Shown: positions 45,953-54,720 of the stretch, piece after piece | Layout of the letters: each line of letters starts with the position of its first letter | Numbering within the stretch: the first letter of the stretch is position 1 | Assembly: GCF_002218025.2 (NCBI RefSeq) | Contig: NZ_AP018681.1 | Location: forward strand, 1-64,000 | DNA from: Vibrio casei | GTDB taxonomy: Bacteria > Pseudomonadota > Gammaproteobacteria > Enterobacterales > Vibrionaceae | Length of the DNA stretch: 64,000 bases | Reading direction: 5' to 3' | The notes under the pieces: generated by a model | What the model saw: the letters and a program-made list of their open reading frames with translations, nothing else | What the model was told of the DNA's origin: nothing | The model's database searches: none | Program-made: the position numbers and the translations under genes

Positions 45953-46657
45953 GTGAATGTGCAACTGAAAATCGGTCAATTGGCAATGATTTTACTTTGC
46001 ACCTATACGCCATATGCTTTATCGGCTACCGATGAGAATGCTGAGCAACAGATCCGTACTTTCCTTTTGCAGAATATTCATCAAAGTATTGAAAATGCGT
46101 ATCATCGTTCTCGCAATTTATCGATAAACATTCGTCTTCCTTCTGCCGCGCAACGTTTTGAACCTTGTGATATCCCTTTGTATAGCGAACCCAAAACCAC
46201 CATCTTGCTTGGCAATGAAAGGTGGCGTATTGAATGTGGTCAATTGTGGTCGATTTCAGCGTCCACCAATACGGTTGCAGACGTTTATCTGCCTATTGCC
46301 ACCAAGCCTTTAAAGCGTGGTCAACGGTTAGACAATAAAGATATGAAAGAAGACTGGGTCACACTTTCTTACCCCCATAGCGTTATTCGCTCTCAATCTG
46401 CCCTCATTAACAAAAAGCTTAGGCGCGGGCTTCGGCAGGGGCAATATTTTACCGATGCCCATGTTCAATATGATTACGATGTTATCTCGGGGCAGAATGT
46501 AGTGATCACGTATCAATCTAAATCCTTTGCCATTCAAGCCAACGGTGTTGCGACCGAATCCGCCATGATAGGCGATAAACTGACAGTCAAAAATACCAGT
46601 TCAGGCAGTGAAATGATCGGTGAGTTAACCCGTAAAGGCGTCGTTGAAGTGTATTAG
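45953..46657 (+). CDS. flgA: P-ring assembly chaperone FlgA
   Basis: FlgA helps FlgI assemble in the periplasm. The 234-residue protein has a signal peptide (LAMILLCTYTPYALSA) and a C-terminal SAF domain: RGQRLDNKDMKEDWVTL, RRGLRQGQYFT and VISGQNVVITYQSKSFAI. The start is GTG at 45953, with a second GTG at 45959 as alternative; both lie after AGATAAGG. It ends the left half of the flagellar locus. Confidence 0.9.
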   Translation: MNVQLKIGQLAMILLCTYTPYALSATDENAEQQIRTFLLQNIHQSIENAYHRSRNLSINIRLPSAAQRFEPCDIPLYSEPKTTILLGNERWRIECGQLWSISASTNTVADVYLPIATKPLKRGQRLDNKDMKEDWVTLSYPHSVIRSQSALINKKLRRGLRQGQYFTDAHVQYDYDVISGQNVVITYQSKSFAIQANGVATESAMIGDKLTVKNTSSGSEMIGELTRKGVVEVY

Positions 46658-46707
46658 GGGTAAAGTGTCGAAAGGCCATGACATCGATAACAATAAATCT
46701 CATACCG

Positions 46708-46956
46708 CGCGCGGCAAGTAGATACCGGATAACTCGTTCCTCGTTTCCGGCATGACGATGGTTGGGTGTTTCCGGTATAACGAAATTCCGTCATTCTACC
46801 GTGCCTCCCTCCCGTCATTCCAGCCGAGCCACCGCTCGTTATTCCAGCCGAGCCACCGCTCGTTATTCCAGCCGAGCCACCTCCTCGTCATTCCAGACGA
46901 GCCTAGGCGAGAGCGGGAATCTCTCACGCCCACTAAATTAACCTAAAAGCGAGATC
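46708..46956. repeat. Compound dispersed repeat with tandem 24-bp units
   Basis: Module B (46708-46767: GTAGATACCGGATAACTCG, CCTCGTTTCCGGCATGACG, GGTTGGG) is followed by four tandem units of about 24 bp (46813-46903, core ATTCCAGCCGAGCC) and then GAGAGCGGGAATCTCTCAC (46909-46927) and AAAGCGAGATC (46946-46956). The same modules in reverse order are inside the transposase gene at 13639-13735. The segment from 46658 to 47140 has no credible gene. Confidence 0.85.
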
Positions 46957-47172
46957 CCACATTTTTTCGTATTTTCTACCACAGCGATGACTAAACGGCA
47001 AAGTGCCGTATTTTCCAACCTACATCAAAAAATGGATTAAATAGTGATTACGATACAGAATGTTAAAAGTTCATTGATGTATAGTAGAAAAACTAAACAG
47101 GCAAAGAGTCGTCAGGAAAGATGGCAGTTTGCCGTCTAATAAGCGTTATATTCAAGGTGATATCGGTTAGTT

Positions 47173-47865
47173 ATGTATACAAAGAAAGAAACTACACAAG
47201 AAGTAATGATCGGACTTGATGGATTGTACGATCGTTTCAAGTTTGAGGTAAAATACCTAAAGGAATACCTTGATTTCTCAAAGGAGTCAGTAGAAGAGCG
47301 AGCTGAAAGTCTAGCAGATAAAATTTATGCTGATACCCTTGAGAACCCAGACTTAGAGACAATGCTACAAGAAATGTATGAACAGGAGCATAAAGCAATA
47401 TCTAGCTACTTATACCATTCTTCTATTGTGCTCGTGTATACAGTTTTGGAAAGTACTCTGGCTCAAATCTGCACGGAGTTAAAAGTTACTGCTAAGATTC
47501 CATTTTCTTACGACGAAGTAAGTGGCGGCGGAAATATAATAAAAGCACTTAACTATTTAAAAATGGTTTCAAGTCTACCTAGAACTGAAGTTGAAAAAAT
47601 AACTCCCAAATTTGGTAAGTTTCAGCAATTACGTAACTCAATAGCTCACAAAAATGGTAGGTTTAGCGGGAAAAACGTAGCTGCGATTGATAAACAGCGG
47701 AAGCTTTTTGTTGAGGAATTTTTTGGTTTGGAACTAAGTAATGATGAAAAGCAATTTTTCATTATGAGTTCTGAATCTGTCGAGCAGTTTATAGCTTTAG
47801 TGGAAAAAACAGTTAAATTGGTTGTTTTTCACATTAAAGATCAGACGTTTGTTGTTAAATCTTGA
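47173..47865 (+). CDS. Cassette gene: HEPN-like protein
   Basis: The 230-residue product has the motif R154-N-S-I-A-H159, an R-x4-H sequence typical of HEPN-domain RNases, followed by KNGRFSGKNVA. It is otherwise helical and acidic, and YHSSIVLVYTVLESTLAQIC near 81-100 fits a helical HEPN core. HEPN proteins often cleave RNA in toxin-antitoxin or defence systems. No partner antitoxin (MNT) gene was found beside it. The stop lies directly before the attC 5' core at 47866, as in cassettes. Confidence 0.65.
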   Translation: MYTKKETTQEVMIGLDGLYDRFKFEVKYLKEYLDFSKESVEERAESLADKIYADTLENPDLETMLQEMYEQEHKAISSYLYHSSIVLVYTVLESTLAQICTELKVTAKIPFSYDEVSGGGNIIKALNYLKMVSSLPRTEVEKITPKFGKFQQLRNSIAHKNGRFSGKNVAAIDKQRKLFVEEFFGLELSNDEKQFFIMSSESVEQFIALVEKTVKLVVFHIKDQTFVVKS

Positions 47866-47964
47866 ATATAACAAAACGTTCAAGAGCGATTCGTAAACGC
47901 GTGCCATTTTCGCTTCGCTCCAATTTTGGCACACGTTCACTCACGCCTCAACGTGGTGTTATAT
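47866..47964 (+). repeat. attC site 1
   Basis: The 5' core ATATAAC (47866-47872) is the exact complement of the 3' core GTTATAT (47958-47964). Inside, CGTGCCA and TGGCACACG form a second pair. The length is 99 bp. The upstream gene's stop codon touches the site. Confidence 0.88.
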
Positions 47965-47994
47965 GGCCTAGGCAGCCCGAGGAATCCCCAAAAC

Positions 47995-48831
47995 ATGAAT
48001 ACGGAAATCAACGCCGAAAATTGGCCTGACCATTACTGGAATTACCTCGCTCAGCTAGAGGTCCATGCGATTGATAAAAATTACACTGCACTAAAGCCAT
48101 GGGATGAACTTGCAGAAAAGTGTATGAATCTAGCAATAAAAGCACCATTTTTAAAAGGTGAGGAAACTGGTAGCAAATCTCTAAAGCTTTCTGCAGCCTT
48201 TCTTAAAAGAACAATGAGTGATTTTAGAGGAGCTTGGTTACTCGTTAATTGGGGTTATCCATATCAAGCAGCATGTGTCGCCGCTTCCCTCTATGAAAAT
48301 GCGCTAGTAGTGAATTGTATTAGTGGTAGAGATGATTTGGCTGAAAAAATACTTGCGAATAAAAACGGTGACGTTCCATGGCAACCTCAAAAGCTATCCA
48401 AAATGGCAGCGCAAAGAGATTTGTTTGGTGAAATAAAAAACCATGCTCCGAACGACAGCAACTTTGAACAAGCATGGAAACTTTGTTACCACAACTATAA
48501 ACTTCTGTGCAAAATGAAACATCCTACCCTGCAACAAATAGGTGACGAAACAAGTCATGCCATGAATGAAAAAGGTGAGTTTGTTGTTATTCCTCTGCCA
48601 GACATTAGAGACAGTGCAGTTGGGTTAAAGCAAATGATAATGATCGTTGGTATATCAAAATTATTTTCAGCAGCAAAATGCTTTGCGCAGTCTTCTAAAT
48701 GTTCGGACGATGATGCATTTCATCAAGAATTTTATAACTTTGCTACTGAGGTATACTCAGACTTGAAAACACACATTAGCACAAGTGCCATTAAAAGCAT
48801 TCCCATTAAAGCAACGGGGTTCAAGTTTTGA
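47995..48831 (+). CDS. Cassette gene: hypothetical protein
   Basis: The 278-residue product begins MNTEINAENWPDHYWNYLAQ and is predicted soluble and helical. It may belong to the DUF5677-like group (FRGAWLLVNWGYPYQAACVA near residues 81-100, KMKHPTLQQIGDETSH near 187-202), but this is weak. The ATG at 47995 follows GAGGAA; an upstream in-frame start would lie inside the attC site. The function is unknown. Confidence 0.65.
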   Translation: MNTEINAENWPDHYWNYLAQLEVHAIDKNYTALKPWDELAEKCMNLAIKAPFLKGEETGSKSLKLSAAFLKRTMSDFRGAWLLVNWGYPYQAACVAASLYENALVVNCISGRDDLAEKILANKNGDVPWQPQKLSKMAAQRDLFGEIKNHAPNDSNFEQAWKLCYHNYKLLCKMKHPTLQQIGDETSHAMNEKGEFVVIPLPDIRDSAVGLKQMIMIVGISKLFSAAKCFAQSSKCSDDDAFHQEFYNFATEVYSDLKTHISTSAIKSIPIKATGFKF

Positions 48832-48841
48832 GCAAGCGGCC

Positions 48842-48942
48842 ACATAACAAGAGTTTTCAAGTCGGACAAAAAACAGTTGGCTTTGTTCGTGCCTCACAAA
48901 TTGTAGCCAACTATTTTTTAGCCGCTTAAAACGGCGTTAGCT
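48842..48942 (+). repeat. attC site 2
   Basis: The 5' core ACATAAC (48842-48848) and the 3' core GTTAGCT (48936-48942) bound a 101-bp site. AGTTGGCT (48875-48882) and AGCCAACT (48905-48912) form the central stem. Confidence 0.85.
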
Positions 48943-48959
48943 TACAAGAAGAGTCATTG

Positions 48960-49415
48960 ATGAAATTTTGGCATCTCCCCATTCTCCTATTAGTAATAGC
49001 TCTGCTTTATTCGTATTGGTTTGCGTATACGCCAGCCATAATAGGCTTGGCCTATTTTCTAGTTAGCATCGTTTCATATTTCCTATATGCCAAAGATAAA
49101 AAAGCAGCAAAAATTGGAACGTGGCGCGTATCGGAGAATACTTTGCATTTCTCTGCTTTATTTGGAGGTTGGCCTGGGGCTCTAATGGCGCAGAAAAAAC
49201 TTCGTCATAAAACAAAGAAAGTTAGTTTTCGTATCGTATTTGTACTCACAGTCTTGTTAAACTTGGGCTTTATGGCTTATCTACATACCCCAGATGGTTC
49301 GCGTAATCTCTATAGCTATACCTATCAACTAGAAGATCGGGTGGTGAATAATTTTGCAGGTAATGCAAGTGTTAAAGCTGTCTTGAATCTAATTGGATTT
49401 CGTTACACTCGATAA
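48960..49415 (+). CDS. Cassette gene: DUF1294 membrane protein
   Basis: The 151-residue product has hydrophobic helices near residues 5-19, 24-43 and 93-108 and the DUF1294 pattern: FLYAKDKKAAKIGTWRVSE, LHFSALFGGWPGALMAQKKL and RHKTKKVSF. DUF1294 proteins are small inner-membrane proteins of unknown function, often found alone or fused to cold-shock domains. The ATG at 48960 was preferred to the preceding TTG. Confidence 0.85.
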   Translation: MKFWHLPILLLVIALLYSYWFAYTPAIIGLAYFLVSIVSYFLYAKDKKAAKIGTWRVSENTLHFSALFGGWPGALMAQKKLRHKTKKVSFRIVFVLTVLLNLGFMAYLHTPDGSRNLYSYTYQLEDRVVNNFAGNASVKAVLNLIGFRYTR

Positions 49416-49423
49416 TAATTGTA

Positions 49424-49513
49424 AGCTAACAAACGCAGTCAATCGGAACGGTTTAAAGCCGCTTTCGTTTCACTCAATCAACTTTAAACCGTCCGTTGCT
49501 GCGGGCGTTAGGC
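49424..49513 (+). repeat. attC site 3
   Basis: The 5' core AGCTAAC (49424-49430) and the 3' core GTTAGGC (49507-49513) bound a 90-bp site. ACGGTTTAAAG and CTTTAAACCGT form a perfect 11-bp stem inside. Confidence 0.88.
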
Positions 49514-49537
49514 TTATCTTCAAATATGGTGATTTAA

Positions 49538-50032
49538 ATGGAAGCAACAGATCTTAATTATATTTCGGTAATTGCCGCGGGTATATCTTGTGTAGCAGCA
49601 ATAACGGCTACTATCATCTCTTGGAAAGCTGGTAGATATCAAAAAACCATCGAGGGAAATCATCTATTACTTCTAAAAAATCAAGATGCAATTAATCATC
49701 TTCAAAAAGTTATTGGTACATTCGCCCAAATAAAAGCAACAGCAGAAACTGAATGGTCAGCAGAAAGAACAGAGAAATTAAAAACATTATCAGATGAATT
49801 AAAGTATCAGTCGTCTATAATTTCCTCTTTAAATCAAGTTGTTGGGGAAAAGCTATATAACTGGAAAGTAAGTAAGAATGAGCATAATGAAAGTGTTCCA
49901 TATATTGTTTCTCACATTTTAGCTAATAATGGTGCAATCATAGGTGATAAATATGATCGTTTTTTTCGTTCAAAATCAATTGAGTTGGAGTTAATACAAG
50001 ATTATCTTTTTAATTCAATGCTAAAAGCCTAA
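49538..50032 (+). CDS. Cassette gene: membrane-anchored coiled-coil protein
   Basis: The 164-residue product has one N-terminal membrane helix (about 8-28, YISVIAAGISCVAAITATII) followed by a charged coiled coil (KTIEGNHLLLLKNQDAINHL, then Glu/Lys-rich helices) and a C-terminal globular end. I do not recognise it. Its stop codon overlaps the attC 5' core, as in cassettes. Confidence 0.65.
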   Translation: MEATDLNYISVIAAGISCVAAITATIISWKAGRYQKTIEGNHLLLLKNQDAINHLQKVIGTFAQIKATAETEWSAERTEKLKTLSDELKYQSSIISSLNQVVGEKLYNWKVSKNEHNESVPYIVSHILANNGAIIGDKYDRFFRSKSIELELIQDYLFNSMLKA

Positions 50033-50113
50033 CAAGTCACTCAAAAGGACAAATAATGCTCCTTCGTCGCTTATTTTAACCAACTATCATTTGCCTCTTA
50101 GTAAGGCGTTGGT
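50027..50113 (+). repeat. attC site 4, cut by an IS1111-type element
   Basis: The 5' core GCCTAAC (50027-50033) and GGCGTT (50105-50110) define the site. AAATAATG and CATTTG-type segments form part of the palindrome. The expected GTTRRRY end is broken by the element that begins near 50114. Removing it would join GTT to ATGTC at 51664. Confidence 0.7.
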
Positions 50114-50124
50114 ATGACTCCCAC

Positions 50125-50412
50125 TGTCAAGTAGAGCGCAAAAATTCTACCCAATTATTTGGGGCATTTTGTCTTTAAAAAAGAGATAGTGTTAACGCAT
50201 TGCTCAAGCAAGCACATTCGTCGGTTATCATGCTGGTATTCGTAGGTTACTCATCCGAAAATGAGCAGAGCTTACCGTACTTATTCCGTCGTGGCACCTG
50301 TCTGCAGTCTATGCTCGTGGTTCAATAGCCGTTAGGCTATTGCCATCCTAACGCCGTCGGAGTTTATGCCACACCCGATGCTTGATGCGTTGCGTTAACA
50401 CTAATTCATAAT
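50125..50412 (-). ncRNA. Possible bridge RNA segment of the IS1111-type element
   Basis: No reading frame is supported in this 288-bp end. IS110-family elements encode a bridge RNA that pairs target and donor DNA, and in the IS1111 subgroup it lies at the 3' side of the transposase gene. GCTATTGCC and TAACGGCTATTG-type segments could form stems. The location fits; the structure was not worked out. Confidence 0.3.
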
Positions 50413-51568
50413 TCATGAGGGTAACCTTGCAATACGTTGACGAGGATCGATCGGTTGGATCCCAACTTCTCGTGTGATTGCCCAAATGAAGGCTACCATT
50501 TCTCTCGCAATTGCCGTAACAATAACACTGCGATGCTTGCCTAAAAACATCAGCCGTTGATAACGTCGGCACAACCTTAGTTGTGCTTGCCAAGCAATGT
50601 CGATAATTTCTTTCGAAAGACCTTCTTGCCGAATTTGTAATTCCGATGAGATGTTGGCTTTATGTTTATAAGAGGTGCGCCCCCTCAATCAATAAACGCC
50701 TTGCGCGCGAGTTACCACACTTAGTGATACTGCCTTGCCGCCGCTTTTGTCCACTTGAGTTTTCAGAAGGGACTAATCCAAGGTACGACATCAGTTTTCT
50801 TGGATGGTCAAATCGTCGCAAATCCCCAAGTTCGGCAATCGTTCCTAAGGCCACCAGTAAGCGAATGCCTCGCATGGCTTGAATTGCTTTGACTACAGGA
50901 TAATAACGCCAATTTTTAACTTGGTGGATAAGCTCATTATCCAGTCGTTGTAGGCGCTGCATTCGTTCAGAGATGATTTGAATCATCTCTTGCAGCACAA
51001 TTTGTTGGCTATGATGGGGAAGGACAAGTTCGGTGAGCCAACGTAAATGCTTTTTAGACCAATTATCTTTCACGACAGTATTGATGTTGTTGCGAAGAAA
51101 GAAGCCTTTAAGTTGAAGCTTGGCATCTTTTAAATCTTTCATTGCGGTTTCACGGGCACGCGATAAATCGCGAATAGCTTCATCTTCGGCTTCAGGCACA
51201 TAAATTGTGCTGAGCTCATCGGCTCTAAATAATCTTGCCAACTTTGCCGCATCCCGTTTATCGGTTTTCACTCTATCGCCAGGCTTTTTAGGAATAAGCG
51301 AAGGAGCCACAATATAGCAGTGGTAACCAAGGCTGGTTAAAAGGCGATAAATCCAATATCCACATGGCTCTGCTTCATAAATGAAGTGAATAGTGGCTTT
51401 AGGGAATTGAGATTGAATTTTTTGAGCCAGTTTAATCAGCGCGGATTTTGAAGTATCAATACGGCCATATGAAATCGGGGTTTCACCCCGATTATCTTTT
51501 AAAAGTGCGGCTTGAGTGAAGGATTTATGGGTATCTAACCCAATAAAAAGAGTGGTATCGTTATTCAT
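50413..51568 (-). pseudogene. IS1111-type transposase, frameshifted
   Basis: The N-terminal part (50666-51568, 300 residues) keeps the DEDD domain: D12 in GLDTHKS, E65 in YEAEP, D103 and D106 in KTDKRDAAKL. It ends at GNSRARRLLIEGAHLL. The C-terminal part continues in another frame as SYKHKANISSELQIRQEG to 50413. One extra C near 50680 explains the break. The product would be cut before the end of the transposase_20 domain, so the element is probably immobile. Confidence 0.85.
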
Positions 51569-51913
51569 GCTAGCCTCCTAATTTAGTTCTTTAGCAAACT
51601 AATTATGGCTCTGGCTTCTCGCTAACCCACGAAACTGGAGGCTAGCACCTTCGTGGGAGTCATTATGTCTATGTTTCAATCGGGGAAAGTAGGTTATGGA
51701 CTTTATTCAACAGATCCTTGTTGGTATTACAATAGCAAGCATAAGCGCAGTTGTTACGGTGAAGCTTTCCTTAAATCGCTTTAGAGCCGAGAAAGTATGG
51801 GAAAGAAAACTGCAAGCCTATTAAAACGTGATAGATGCATTGTGAGCTTACGAGAAGATAGTGTACATAGGTATTAAGAAGCGGCTCTGGCCGAAAGCCA
51901 GAGCCTGTTTTGA

Positions 51914-53512
51914 TTAGATATTGGACTGATAATTCCAGGGCAAGAACTGTTGTGGATTAGCCTTAACTTCACTTTCCATTCGCTGTATCGTATTAAAGTA
52001 ATCCAGCACATTTATACCCGCTTCGGCTGATGTCGCTATCATCGCCATGATCACATCCGCAATGCTCGCACCAGCCTGTGTTTTATGGAACAGGGCATTT
52101 TTTCGGTTGCGAGCAACTAGCTTGAGTGCTTGCTCCGCTCGGTTATTATCCAGCTGTGCTCCCTCGAGACGGCAGAAGGCGGTCAGCCCCTCATAATGCT
52201 TAGTAAAATAATTAATTGCTTTACCAAGCCCGCTGTTTTCTTCTGTACTTCCCCTGTTCAGCTCGGCCTGACCCCAGTTTCGGATCTGCTCCATTACCGG
52301 AAGTGATAGCTTTTTATGCCAAGCTAACCGTTGCCCCGCGTTAAGTCCTAGCTCCCTGGCTTCATCATCGTGTCGCCAGATTTCACCATACCACTGTAGT
52401 ACTTGCTCCACTTCATCTGGAAACTGATTAAGGACTTCGGCAAACTGCCGTCGTCCGTGACTGTTGCACAGACTGTGTTCGACCACGTAATCAAGCGATG
52501 GGCGGTTGCTGGATAAGGCATCACTCATCAATATCGGGGGCGCGAGTGTCCGGCCACGGTCATGTAAAATCTCGTCGATGAACTCGCCGGCATGACCGAT
52601 ATTGGTCTGATACAACACGACAGTACGACCCTCTTTTAAGCCCGCGACTAAACCGGAGCTGTAAACACCACTGCGCTCTCGGGTTTTTGTTCCATTTCTC
52701 TGCGGCTTTTCTATCGGGACTTTGTCTAAAATTCGGTTGGTCGTGTCATCTAAATAATAGTGCTCTGCGTTTGCGGCAAACACTCTTAACAAGTTATAAA
52801 TGGGTTGCAAGCTATTGGCGACTAACTCGACTTGGTCAAAGATGGTTGAGGCGGTCAGTTTAATCCCCATCAGCGCTTGCGTACTCTCCTGACGATAGTA
52901 GGGTGCACCTGCAAAAAACTTGTGAAGAGCCATCAGGCTGCGGGCACTGTAACCATACTTCTGGCTTGGCTCTCCATCATTTATCACGTCATTAGGTAAC
53001 TTGGCAGTGAAGTACTGACCACAGGCATTGCAACGTAGCCGCTCCATAACGTGTTGCTCTGGGACGAACGGACTTTGCCCAGTGATCCGCAACAGCGTAG
53101 CGGGCTCGTATTTATATAACTTGCCTTTTTGACACTCGGGGCAACTATCGCCTTTCTTTAGATCGTCCAGTTTATGCTGAGTGACTTTCGGTTTCACTGG
53201 TGGTGTGCTGGGTTGGGTATTTTTAGGCTTAGGACGTTTTTGACCGCGGTTTTTGTTTTTCTTATTTTTCTGGCCGAGTAGAGTGTCCATCGTTTCTGAT
53301 GACTTGACCATGCCAACCAACTTACGCAATTTATGCAGGGTGATATCGTTATCAGACAGACGCTCTTGCAAGGCAGCCAGCGTCTTTAATGCCTTCAACA
53401 AGATGTGGCAATCTTCCGCACTCAGTGCTAAGTCGTGCTCCTTTGCCTCGTGCACTCGCTGGATAAGCCCGTCCAGCTCTTCGCTGTCAATATCGGTAAA
53501 GTCTTGCGCCAT
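51914..53512 (-). CDS. tnpC: IS66 transposase TnpC
   Basis: The 532-residue transposase has an N-terminal coiled coil, a basic linker (KKNKNRGQKRPKPKN near 81-95), a zinc-ribbon pair (CPECQKGK near 123 and CNACGQY near 159) and the DDE domain: YYLDDTTNR near 250, HSLCNSHGRRQFAEV near 338-352 and a C-terminal EGAQLDNNRAEQALK. It catalyses strand transfer. Confidence 0.95.
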   Translation of the reverse strand: MAQDFTDIDSEELDGLIQRVHEAKEHDLALSAEDCHILLKALKTLAALQERLSDNDITLHKLRKLVGMVKSSETMDTLLGQKNKKNKNRGQKRPKPKNTQPSTPPVKPKVTQHKLDDLKKGDSCPECQKGKLYKYEPATLLRITGQSPFVPEQHVMERLRCNACGQYFTAKLPNDVINDGEPSQKYGYSARSLMALHKFFAGAPYYRQESTQALMGIKLTASTIFDQVELVANSLQPIYNLLRVFAANAEHYYLDDTTNRILDKVPIEKPQRNGTKTRERSGVYSSGLVAGLKEGRTVVLYQTNIGHAGEFIDEILHDRGRTLAPPILMSDALSSNRPSLDYVVEHSLCNSHGRRQFAEVLNQFPDEVEQVLQWYGEIWRHDDEARELGLNAGQRLAWHKKLSLPVMEQIRNWGQAELNRGSTEENSGLGKAINYFTKHYEGLTAFCRLEGAQLDNNRAEQALKLVARNRKNALFHKTQAGASIADVIMAMIATSAEAGINVLDYFNTIQRMESEVKANPQQFLPWNYQSNI

Positions 53513-53627
53513 TTAAGTTCCTGTCGGCTGGCTTGCAGTGCTGATGCGCTCAATTATTCCAGCATTGTGGGATCAGTCAACATGATCGTGAGGATCGATA
53601 ACTTAAGGGGGAATAGTGTGCGTACGG

Positions 53628-53954
53628 TCATACTTTTTGCCAGCCAGGCAGCCCCACCAACAGAGCTTTAAGCTGCTTCGCGGCGACAGGGGTCACCCCA
53701 TCTTGGTGATGACGGGGCCAATCTTGAAAGCGGCCTTTGCTCAGGCGTTTATTGATTAACCAGAAGCCAGAGCCGTCATAACATAATGCTCTAAGCATGG
53801 TTTGACGGCGGTTGGTAAACACAAACAGGGTTCCGCTACGAGGCGACTGTTTTAGCTGATGACGACACAGGGCGGCGAGTCCATCAATACCACAGCGAAA
53901 ATCGGCTGGTTGAGTCGCAAGCAGGATTTTACTCTCAGCAGTCAGGTGGATCAT
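53628..53954 (-). CDS. tnpB: IS66 accessory protein TnpB
   Basis: The 108-residue protein has the IS66 Orf2 pattern: ADFRCGIDGLAALCRHQLKQ, GTLFVFTNRRQTMLRAL and DGSGFWLINKRLSKGRF. It is needed for transposition; the biochemical role is unknown. It overlaps tnpA by 4 bases. Confidence 0.95.
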   Translation of the reverse strand: MIHLTAESKILLATQPADFRCGIDGLAALCRHQLKQSPRSGTLFVFTNRRQTMLRALCYDGSGFWLINKRLSKGRFQDWPRHHQDGVTPVAAKQLKALLVGLPGWQKV

Positions 53955-54325
53955 TTTACTTCTCCTGCTTCTTGTATCAGAGCTCGCAATAAGTCAGGAG
54001 AGACAAGGCCGCTGATACAGATCTGACTTGAATTAGGAAGAGTGAGCTGAAGGCTCAGGTCTGATTTAGGTAGTAAATCAGGCTCTATCTGTAACGGAAC
54101 AAAATCAGGAGCGGACGACTTAACGGGAAGTTGCTTGCGCCAGTCATTGAGCTGGGTGGTGCAGATCCGTAGTGCTTTGGTCACGTGACTGATCGGATAT
54201 TCTTCAAGCAGCTTGAGTGCTAAGCAGCGTAGTTCATCGGGGATACTGGCATGTTTATTAATGCGGGTTTGTCGCCAGTGCTCAAAGTCAGCAGTGGCCT
54301 GAATCAGGTTTTTCTGGTTTTGCAT
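53951..54325 (-). CDS. tnpA: IS66 accessory protein TnpA
   Basis: The 124-residue protein has a helix-turn-helix-like part (DELRCLALKLLEEYPISHVT near 29-48, ALRICTTQLNDWRKQ) typical of IS66 Orf1. The ATG at 54325 follows AAGGAAGG; a longer start at 54352 has no such site. Confidence 0.88.
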   Translation of the reverse strand: MQNQKNLIQATADFEHWRQTRINKHASIPDELRCLALKLLEEYPISHVTKALRICTTQLNDWRKQLPVKSSAPDFVPLQIEPDLLPKSDLSLQLTLPNSSQICISGLVSPDLLRALIQEAGEVK

Positions 54326-54720
54326 GGTGCCTTCCTTATATTGGATAAGCACTTAGTAAACCAGAGCTGGCGAGTTAAGTTGAGCTATGCTGCCGTAAGC
54401 TCACGATGCATTTCATCAGATCAAAAAGTACTATGATGAGCACTATAGTTCTTCTCTGAGGCACACTAGGATGTCAGAAGAGCAGAAAGAAGAACTGTAT
54501 AAAGCGCAAGTTAAAGGTCGAGCTGAGCTTAGTCGTGCGATAGATATCGGTGGTTTGCTTCTCAACTCAAATGCAATATTGGTCGTTGAATGCTATTTAT
54601 CTGATTATCATAACTGCCCCGACTTCGATTTTTATGAAGAGCATTTGGACCATCGCAGATAAAGCACTCAAAGAATTTATCGTCCATGCAAAAACTGATT
54701 TAGAAAAGTGAGCTTCAGAA

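Larger units (their letters stand above)
50114..51663 (-). mobile_element. IS1111-type element (IS110 family) inserted in attC
   Basis: Subterminal inverted repeats ATGACTCCCAC (50114-50124) and GTGGGAGTCAT (51653-51663) are perfect. No target duplication is seen, as usual for IS110-family recombination. The IS1111 subgroup is known to choose attC sites. The transposase gene is frameshifted. The 289-bp 3' non-coding end (50124-50412) is the usual place for a bridge RNA in this subgroup. The exact ends may lie a few bases outside the given coordinates. Confidence 0.82.
51842..54404 (-). mobile_element. IS66-family insertion sequence, complete
   Basis: The element is 2563 bp. The ends are GTGAGCTTACG (51842-51852) and its exact complement (54394-54404). 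A perfect 8-bp target duplication GATGCATT flanks it at 51834-51841 and 54405-54412, the size IS66 makes. It carries tnpA, tnpB and tnpC, all leftward. Intact ends, duplication and genes suggest a fairly recent insertion. Confidence 0.95.
51696..54711 (+). pseudogene. Cassette gene split by IS66, with further lesions
   Basis: The frame starts at ATG 51696 (MDFIQQILVGITIASISAVV, one membrane helix) and reads KVWERKLQAY then TAA at 51822. It continues in frame NVIDA to the IS66 site at 51841 and resumes after it as FHQIKKYYDEHYSS through MSEEQKEELYKAQVKGRAEL. Near 54640 the frame shifts, and the true C-terminus IWTIADKALKEF and VHAKTDLEK ends at TGA 54709. Nonsense, insertion and frameshift make three separate lesions. 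Confidence 0.8.

Noticed and set aside
46813..46903. CRISPR-like array of 24-bp units
   Set aside because: The units are directly adjacent with no unique spacers and no cas genes; they belong to the dispersed repeat.
46752..46946. 64-residue reading frame
   Set aside because: It lies wholly in tandem repeat DNA and its protein only mirrors the repeat unit.
47100..47133. GGCAAA/TTTGCC stem as a full attC before the first cassette
   Set aside because: No 5' core complementing GTTATAT was found, so it is not called as a complete site.
54471..54662. Independent 63-residue gene
   Set aside because: It is in exact frame with the segment before the IS66 element and is the middle of the split cassette gene.
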